Source of the DNA: an uncultured Piscinibacter sp.
GTDB lineage: Bacteria; Pseudomonadota; Gammaproteobacteria; Burkholderiales; Burkholderiaceae_C
Assembly: GCF_937952055.1 (NCBI RefSeq)
Contig: NZ_CALFYO010000019.1
Location: 310,001-374,000 of the forward strand
Direction: 5' to 3'
DNA: 64,000 bases
Shown here: piece after piece, positions 59,180 to 64,000 of the stretch
Position numbering within the stretch: position 1 is the first letter of the stretch
Layout: every line of letters begins with the position of its first letter
The notes under the pieces: model-generated
Database searches by the model: none
What the model was told of the DNA's origin: nothing
What the model saw: only the letters and a program-made list of their open reading frames with translations
Made by a program: the position numbers and the translations under genes

Positions 59180-60229
59180 TCAGCAGATGCGCGGCAGCGG
59201 TTCGCCGGACAGCCAGTCCACCACGCGCCGGCCGCCGAAGGCCGTGGCCATCTGCACGAAATGCTGCGGGTCGTCGGTGACGGTGCCGATGTGCGCCGCC
59301 TCGCGGCCCAGCGGGTGCGAGCGCAGCGCCTCCAGTGCGCCGTCGGCCACGGCCGCATCGCACACCACGATGCACTTGCCCTCGTTGGCGATGTACAGCG
59401 GGTCCAGCCCGAGCAGCTCGCAGGCTGCGTTGACCTGCGGTTTCACCGGGATGGCCGCCTCCTGCAGCAGCATGCCCACGCCGGACTGGCGCGCGATCTC
59501 GTTGAGGGAGGTGGCCAGGCCGCCGCGTGTCGGGTCTCGCAGCGTGCGCACGCTGCCTTCGGGCACGGCGGCCAGCAGCCGCGCCACCAGCGTGTGCAGC
59601 GCCGCGGTGTCGGACGCGATGGTGGTCTCGAACTCCAGCGACTCGCGCTTCGAGAGTACCGCCACGCCATGGTCGCCGATGGTGCCGGAGACCAGCACGG
59701 CGTCGCCCGGCCGCGCGCGGCGCCCGCTGATGCTGCGGCCATCCGGCAGCATGCCGACGCCGGTGGTGGCGATGAACACGCCGTCGCCCTTGCCCTGCTC
59801 GACCACCTTGGTGTCGCCGGTGACGATGGGAACCCCGGCCTCGCGCGCCGCGGCGGCCATCGACTCGACGATGCGCTTCAGGTCCGCGAGCGCGAAGCCT
59901 TCCTCGAGGATGAAGCTCGCGCTCAGGTACAGCGGCGTGGCGCCGAGCATCGCCACGTCGTTGACCGTGCCGTGCACCGCCAGGCAGCCGATGTCGCCGC
60001 CCGGGAAGAACAGCGGCGAGATGACGTGGCCGTCGGTGGCCATCACCAGGCGGTGCCCTTGCAGCGCCGGCAGCAACGCGGCATCGTCGCCCTGGCGCAG
60101 GTAGTCGTTGTCGAAGGCACGCGCGAACAGCTCCTCCACCAGCTGCGCCGAGACGCGACCGCCTGCGCCGTGGTTCATGTCGACGCGGCCGTGCTTGAAG
60201 TCGATCGGGCGAACGTAGTCCTTCTTCAT
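59180..60229 (-). CDS. hypE: HypE, carbamoyl-dehydratase of [NiFe] hydrogenase maturation
   Basis: A 349-residue HypE of the PurM/SelD-like ATPase fold. Motifs: MNHGAGGRVSAQLVEELF, DDAALL, FFPGGDIGCLAVHGTVNDVAMLGATPLYLSASFILEEG, RDPTRGGLATSLNEIA and the essential C-terminal Cys349 in PRIC. HypE accepts a carbamoyl group from HypF on this cysteine and dehydrates it to thiocyanate, donating CN to the iron on HypCD. It starts 4 bp after hypD stops. All family features are intact. Confidence 0.97.
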   Translation of the reverse strand: MKKDYVRPIDFKHGRVDMNHGAGGRVSAQLVEELFARAFDNDYLRQGDDAALLPALQGHRLVMATDGHVISPLFFPGGDIGCLAVHGTVNDVAMLGATPLYLSASFILEEGFALADLKRIVESMAAAAREAGVPIVTGDTKVVEQGKGDGVFIATTGVGMLPDGRSISGRRARPGDAVLVSGTIGDHGVAVLSKRESLEFETTIASDTAALHTLVARLLAAVPEGSVRTLRDPTRGGLATSLNEIARQSGVGMLLQEAAIPVKPQVNAACELLGLDPLYIANEGKCIVVCDAAVADGALEALRSHPLGREAAHIGTVTDDPQHFVQMATAFGGRRVVDWLSGEPLPRIC

Positions 60230-60233
60230 GCAC

Positions 60234-61373
60234 TCATGCGGCCACGACGGGGATGTCGCGGAACCGTCCGTAGGTGTAGTGCGCCGCGCAGGCGCCTTCG
60301 GAGGACACCATGCACGAGCCCATCGGGCTCTCCGGCGTGCACACGGTGCCGAACAGTTTGCAGTCGGTCGGCCGCTTCACGCCGCGCAGGATGGCGCCAC
60401 ACTCGCACTGCTTGTGGTCGGGCACGCTCTTGTAGGCGAGGCCGAAGCGGCGCTCGGCGTCGAAGCGCTCGAAGGCGGGGCGGATCTTCAGTGCCGAGTA
60501 GGGGACCTCGCCGAGGCCGCGCCACTCGAAGCTGGAGCGCAGCTCGAACACCTGCTGTACCACCGCCTGCGCGGCGAGGTTGCCCTCGCGGGTCACCGCG
60601 CGGCTGAACTCGTTCTCGACCTCGGCACGGCCTTGGTTGACCTGGCGCACCAGCATCAGCACCGCCTGCATCACGTCCAGCGGCTCGAACCCGGCGATCA
60701 CCACCGGCTTGCGGTACTCCTGCGCGAAATGTTCGTAGGGCCGCGATCCGATCACGATGCTGACGTGCGCCGGCCCGACGAAGCCGTCGATCGGCACGGT
60801 GCCGTATTGCCGCACCTCGGGCGATTCGAGGATGTGCGTGATCGCGCTGGGCGTGAGCACGTGGTTGCACAGCACGCTGAAGTTCCCGATGCCCTCGGCC
60901 TGGGCCTGGCGGATCACCAGCGCGGTGGGCGGCGTGGTGGTCTCGAAGCCGATGGCGAGGAAGACCACCTCGCGGTCGGGATGCTCACGGGCGAGTTTCA
61001 GCGCGTCGGCGGCCGAGTACACCATGCGGATGTCGGCGCCACGGGCCTTGGCGCGCATCAGCGAGAGCGACTCGCTCGCCGGCACGCGCATCACGTCGCC
61101 ATAGGTGGCGAGCATCACGCCGCGCTCGAGCGCCAGCGCGATGGCCTGGTCGATGCGGCCGATCGGCAGCACGCACACCGGGCAGCCGGGTCCGTGGATC
61201 ATGCGCAGGTTGGCGGGCAGCAGCTCCGTGATGCCGTAGCGCGAGATCGCATGGGTGTGTCCGCCGCAGAACTCCATGAAGTGATAGCGGCGCGAGACAT
61301 CGGCCTCGGCGGCGATGCGCTGGGCGAACGCGCGCGCCACCTCGCCGTCGCGGAACTCCTCGACGTACTTCAT
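60234..61373 (-). CDS. hypD: HypD, Fe(CN)2CO scaffold protein
   Basis: A 379-residue HypD. Catalytic thiol and cluster motifs are present: FMEFCGGHTHAI, MIHGPGCPVCVLP, AIGFETTTPPTA, and the 4Fe-4S cysteines in the C-terminal HKQCECGAILRGVKRPTDCKLFGTVCTPESPMGSCMVSSEGACAAHY. With HypC it holds the iron while CN and CO ligands are added. It overlaps hypC by four bases. The length matches the family. Confidence 0.98.
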   Translation of the reverse strand: MKYVEEFRDGEVARAFAQRIAAEADVSRRYHFMEFCGGHTHAISRYGITELLPANLRMIHGPGCPVCVLPIGRIDQAIALALERGVMLATYGDVMRVPASESLSLMRAKARGADIRMVYSAADALKLAREHPDREVVFLAIGFETTTPPTALVIRQAQAEGIGNFSVLCNHVLTPSAITHILESPEVRQYGTVPIDGFVGPAHVSIVIGSRPYEHFAQEYRKPVVIAGFEPLDVMQAVLMLVRQVNQGRAEVENEFSRAVTREGNLAAQAVVQQVFELRSSFEWRGLGEVPYSALKIRPAFERFDAERRFGLAYKSVPDHKQCECGAILRGVKRPTDCKLFGTVCTPESPMGSCMVSSEGACAAHYTYGRFRDIPVVAA

Positions 61374-61600
61374 GCGGCGCGCTCCGAGGCAGCCAGCTCG
61401 GCGAACAGCGCCAGGGTGCGCTCGGCCTCCTCCGCATCGAGCAGGCCGATCGCGTGGCCGACGTGGACGATGACGTAGTCGCCGACGCGCGCCTCCGGCG
61501 TCAGCGCCACCGACACCGTCTTGCGCACGCCGCCGAGCTCGACGACGGCCTGCTCGGCGTCTTGAAGTTCCACCACGCGGGCGGGCAGGGCAAGGCACAT
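61370..61600 (-). CDS. hypC: HypC, hydrogenase maturation chaperone
   Basis: A 76-residue HypC/HupF protein that begins MCLALPARVVEL with the essential Cys2, followed by the OB-like core GGVRKTVSVALTPEARVGDYVIVHVGHAIGLLDAEEAERTL. It forms the HypCD complex for iron ligand assembly and delivers the cofactor to the large subunit. The start is the ATG whose complement lies at 61598-61600. It overlaps hypD and lies 2 bp after hypF. Confidence 0.96.
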   Translation of the reverse strand: MCLALPARVVELQDAEQAVVELGGVRKTVSVALTPEARVGDYVIVHVGHAIGLLDAEEAERTLALFAELAASERAA

Positions 61601-61602
61601 GG

Positions 61603-62766
61603 TCAGCGTTCCAGTTCGAGGGCTTGCGGCGCGCTGCGCGCGGTGGCGGCAGCGGCGACCGAGCAGGCCGCCACCCACGCCTGGCCGAGCGCGAGGCCGG
61701 CGTCGCCGCAGGGCGTGGCGCCGGGGGCGTGCACCTCGAGGCCGTGCGACTGCAGGCGCTGCGCGAGGCGTTCGCTGAGCACGCGGTTGAGGAAGCAGCC
61801 GCCGCCGAACACCACCGTCTCGACGCTGCGCTGCCGTGCGGCCTGCAACGCCGCGGCGGCGAGGCCGTCGGCCATCGCCCCGTGGAAGTGCAGGGCGGCG
61901 CGGGCGCGGGCGGCATCGTCGTCCCGCGGCACGTCGAACAGCTCGGCGACCACGCCGCGCAGGTCCAGCGACGAGGCGAAGGACATGGCCTTCCGTCCGT
62001 CGTCCAGCGCCCGGCTGGCGAGTCTCTCCAGCGCGATTGCCGCCTCGGCCTCGTGGGCCTGCCGCACGCTCAGGCCGAGCGCGCCGGCGGCGGCGTCGAA
62101 CCAGCGGCCGGCGCCGCTGCTCGGCGGACAGTTCAGGCCGCGATCGAGCATCGTCTTCAGGCCGCGCGCCGTGGCCGCACCGACCACGCTGCCGAAGCGC
62201 GCCTCGATCTCCGCGCCGCGGCCGAGCGCATGCAGCACCGCCGCCGCCAGCCGCCAGGGCTCGCGGGCCGCGACGTCGCCGCCGGGCAGGGCGATCGGCT
62301 GCAGGTGGGCGACACGCGCCCAGCGGTGCGCGGCGACGCCGCCATCGACCCACAGCAGCTCCCCGCCCCAGGCACCGCCGTCGCTGCCCAGGCCCACGCC
62401 GTCCAGCGCGATGCCGATCACCGGCTGCGTCAGGCCGCGTTCGGCGATCACCGCGGCGATGTGCGCATGGTGGTGCTGCACGCCGACCGCCGGCACGCCG
62501 AGCCGATGGCCGAGCGCGACGCCGAGCCTCGTGCTGTGGAAGTCCGGGTGCAGGTCGTGCGCCAGCACGTCGACCGCGCCATCGGCGACCAGCGCCTCGA
62601 CCGAGGCGTCGAGGGCGCGGCAGGCGTCGGCCTCGCCGAGGTCGCCGTGCTGGGCCGACCAGTCGAAGCGCGTGCCGTCCAGCCGCCCGGCGCGGTTCTT
62701 CAGGAAGGCGCCACAGCCCAGCGCGCGCGCGGGGGCACGGGTCGGCAGCAGGGCGAGACGGTCCAT
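61603..62766 (-). CDS. hypF: Short HypF (carbamoyltransferase domain only)
   Basis: A 387-residue protein corresponding only to the C-terminal Kae1/TobZ-like half of HypF. It contains HDLHPDFHSTR, the metal-binding VQHHHAHIAAVIAE, GIALDGVGLGSDGGAWGGEL, and VFGGGCFLNRVLSERL. The acylphosphatase, zinc-finger and YrdC domains that make carbamoyl-adenylate in full-length HypF (about 750 residues) are absent. The coding sequence starts cleanly one base from the hypB stop, so this is a designed short form like HypF1 of the C. necator megaplasmid rather than a truncation. It must receive help from a second hypF or work with a separate YrdC-type protein. Confidence 0.92.
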   Translation of the reverse strand: MDRLALLPTRAPARALGCGAFLKNRAGRLDGTRFDWSAQHGDLGEADACRALDASVEALVADGAVDVLAHDLHPDFHSTRLGVALGHRLGVPAVGVQHHHAHIAAVIAERGLTQPVIGIALDGVGLGSDGGAWGGELLWVDGGVAAHRWARVAHLQPIALPGGDVAAREPWRLAAAVLHALGRGAEIEARFGSVVGAATARGLKTMLDRGLNCPPSSGAGRWFDAAAGALGLSVRQAHEAEAAIALERLASRALDDGRKAMSFASSLDLRGVVAELFDVPRDDDAARARAALHFHGAMADGLAAAALQAARQRSVETVVFGGGCFLNRVLSERLAQRLQSHGLEVHAPGATPCGDAGLALGQAWVAACSVAAAATARSAPQALELER

Positions 62767-63608
62767 CAGGCGCCCGGATGCAGCAGCCACTCGACCCAGG
62801 CGTCCAGCCCGGCGCCGGTCTTCGCCGACACCAGCAGCACCTCGATGCCCGGGTTGACGCGCTGCGCGTACGCGATGCATTTCGGCACGTCGAAGTCCAG
62901 GTGCGGCAGCAGGTCGGTCTTGTTCAGCACCATCAGCGTCGCGGCGGCGAACATGTCCGGGTACTTCAGCGGCTTGTCCTCGCCTTCGGTGACGGAAAGG
63001 ATGGCGACCTTCGCCGCCTCGCCGAGGTCCCACATCGCCGGGCACACCAGATTGCCGACGTTCTCGATGAAGAGCAGCGAGCCGGCGTGTGCGTGATCGT
63101 GTGGGGGATGGTCCTCCGCGTGGTCGTGATGGTGGCCGTGCAGGGCCAGCCGCGCGAAGGCGTCGGCGACCATCTGCGCATCGAGGTGGCAGCCCTTGCC
63201 GGTGTTGACCTGGATCGCGCTCGCGCCGGTGGCGCGGATGCGGTCGGCATCGTGGCTGGTCTGCTGGTCGCCCTCGATGACTGCCAGCGGCAGCGCGGGG
63301 GCCATCCGCTTCAGGTGTTCGATGGTCGCGCACAGCAGCGTCGTCTTGCCTGAGCCGGGGCTGGAGACGAGGTTGTACGCGGTCACGTCGTGTGCCGCGA
63401 AATGCGCCCGGTTCGCGGCGGCGATGCGGTTGTTCTCGCCGAGCACGTCGGCTTCGAGCCTGATCGCGCGCGCCTGGCTCATGCCGGGCACCGACACGCG
63501 CGCCGCGCCGGCACCGTAATGCAGGTCGCCCGTCTTCGCATCGACGGCCACGTGGGCATGCTCGGGATGGGTGGCGCCCGGGTTGGCGCAGCCGCAGACG
63601 ACGCACAT
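62766..63608 (-). CDS. hypB: HypB, nickel-binding GTPase
   Basis: A 280-residue HypB that delivers nickel to the hydrogenase large subunit with HypA. The N-terminal high-affinity nickel motif MCVVCGC is present. The G domain has the P-loop SSPGSGKTTLL (82-92), GDQQTSHDADRI, the metal site GKGCHLDA (Cys140, His141) with Cys189 in GNLVCPA, and the NKTD-type base motif. A histidine-rich run of 19 residues (157-175) is inserted between a helix and the LLFIENVGNLV strand, whereas most HypB proteins with such runs carry them near the N-terminus. The stop shares one base with the hypF start. Confidence 0.96.
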   Translation of the reverse strand: MCVVCGCANPGATHPEHAHVAVDAKTGDLHYGAGAARVSVPGMSQARAIRLEADVLGENNRIAAANRAHFAAHDVTAYNLVSSPGSGKTTLLCATIEHLKRMAPALPLAVIEGDQQTSHDADRIRATGASAIQVNTGKGCHLDAQMVADAFARLALHGHHHDHAEDHPPHDHAHAGSLLFIENVGNLVCPAMWDLGEAAKVAILSVTEGEDKPLKYPDMFAAATLMVLNKTDLLPHLDFDVPKCIAYAQRVNPGIEVLLVSAKTGAGLDAWVEWLLHPGA

Positions 63609-63621
63609 GGCGGGTACTCCT

Positions 63622-63969
63622 TCAGTCGTCGTGCACCAGCAGGTCGAGCACGCGCAGCTCGGTCCCGCCGGTCGGTTGGATCTGGTGCCCGCCGCAACGC
63701 GGGCAGGCGTCGGTGCGCGCGGCGATCGTGATGCTCGTCGCGCAGCGCAGGCACCAGGCGGTGCCGGGCGGCTCGTCGATGTCGATCTGCGCGCCTTCGA
63801 GGCAGGTGCCGGGCGCGACCGCGTCGAGCGCGAAGCGCAGCGCGCGCACTTCGACCCCGGACAGCGCGCCGGCCTCGAGCCGCAGCCTGGAGACGCGCGT
63901 GAAGCGGTCGCGCGCCGCCGCGTCCTCGACCAGCTTGACGATGCCGCCAGCCAGGCTCAGCTCATGCAT
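63622..63969 (-). CDS. hypA: HypA, nickel metallochaperone
   Basis: A 115-residue HypA. The N-terminal MHE supplies the nickel ligand His2; the structural zinc site has two CxxC pairs (Cys73/Cys76 and Cys89/Cys92 in AWCLRC and ACPRC). It acts with HypB in nickel insertion. It overlaps the end of the preceding gene by 8 bp and is separated from hypB by 13 bp, which hold a GGAG ribosome site. Confidence 0.96.
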   Translation of the reverse strand: MHELSLAGGIVKLVEDAAARDRFTRVSRLRLEAGALSGVEVRALRFALDAVAPGTCLEGAQIDIDEPPGTAWCLRCATSITIAARTDACPRCGGHQIQPTGGTELRVLDLLVHDD

Positions 63970-64000
63970 GGGCCGGCTCCATCGTGGACTCCACCTCGAA
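63962..64000 (-). CDS. 3 prime end of the gene upstream of hypA (probably hoxV/hupK-like)
   Basis: The last 12 codons of an open frame, ending FEVESTMEPAHA and a TGA that overlaps the hypA start region by 8 bp. The rest lies off the right edge. In C. necator the gene before hypA1 is hoxV, and the order of all following genes is identical here, so a HoxV/HupK accessory protein is the likely identity. The sequence itself is too short to prove this. Confidence 0.4.
   Translation of the reverse strand, partial: FEVESTMEPAHA

Noticed and set aside
61603..62766. hypF as a truncated pseudogene
   Set aside because: Start and stop are precisely packed between hypB and hypC, and short HypF forms of the same extent are known in Cupriavidus.

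Overview
The window is a GC-rich chromosomal stretch with almost no intergenic space and many start/stop overlaps of the ATGA or GTGA type. Gene content points to a betaproteobacterium of the order Burkholderiales, probably in the Rubrivivax/Leptothrix/Piscinibacter neighbourhood. The evidence is an orphan Bug/TctC binding protein, the rplM-rpsI-membrane coiled-coil-bactofilin-erpA-anmK-M23-tyrS-dtd arrangement, and a hydrogenase accessory cluster in the same order as on the Cupriavidus necator megaplasmid. The genus is an inference. No rRNA, tRNA, CRISPR array, insertion sequence or prophage was seen.

1-8.1 kb: a truncated LysR regulator faces a DMT-type exporter coupled to a gamma-glutamyltransferase homologue, an M16 metallopeptidase and a TRIC/UPF0126 membrane protein. 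Then come a chromate transporter (minus), a membrane-anchored coiled-coil protein and an RlmN-like radical SAM methylase. 8.1-11.4 kb: a selenoneine biosynthesis locus, with SelD-type senC and glycosyltransferase senB on the minus strand and EgtB-like senA divergent. 11.4-14.6 kb: an MpaB-type oxygenase coupled to a 7TM diguanylate cyclase. 14.6-19.0 kb: a TPR/winged-helix protein facing a cytosolic clostripain-like (C11) cysteine peptidase with a PAGSPLL repeat, plus a 79-residue ORF.

19.0-28.1 kb: pyrophosphate-type phosphofructokinase. Next is a tight minus-strand operon of a two-subunit molybdenum hydroxylase followed by soxX, soxY, soxZ and soxA without soxB or soxCD. A GH13 lipoprotein and the wreck of a pullulanase gene follow. 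28.1-32.9 kb: htpG behind a sigma32-like promoter, srkA, a DUF2726 membrane protein and a GNAT acetyltransferase. 33.0-41.0 kb: housekeeping genes (rplM, rpsI, bactofilin, erpA, anmK, M23 peptidase, tyrS, CDF transporter, dtd). 41.0-52.0 kb: a Bug protein, then a catabolic module around a FadR-family regulator: a YdiJ-like D-2-hydroxyacid dehydrogenase on one side and, divergently, an aminotransferase, a TRAP transporter, an enoyl-CoA hydratase and a class III CoA-transferase.

52.0-64.0 kb: a hydrogenase regulation and maturation operon on the minus strand. Read in transcription order it is [hoxV?] hypA hypB hypF hypC hypD hypE hypX hoxA hoxB hoxC hoxJ. HoxBC is the H2-sensing regulatory hydrogenase, HoxJ its histidine kinase and HoxA the NtrC-type activator. 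The Hyp proteins build the NiFe(CN)2CO site. The energy-converting hydrogenase structural genes must lie beyond the right edge.

The most promising material for new biology is the Sox-carrier/molybdenum-hydroxylase operon and the C11 peptidase/TPR pair. The selenoneine locus is a known but rarely recognised pathway. All functional calls come from reading translated sequence against remembered family features; no database search was run.
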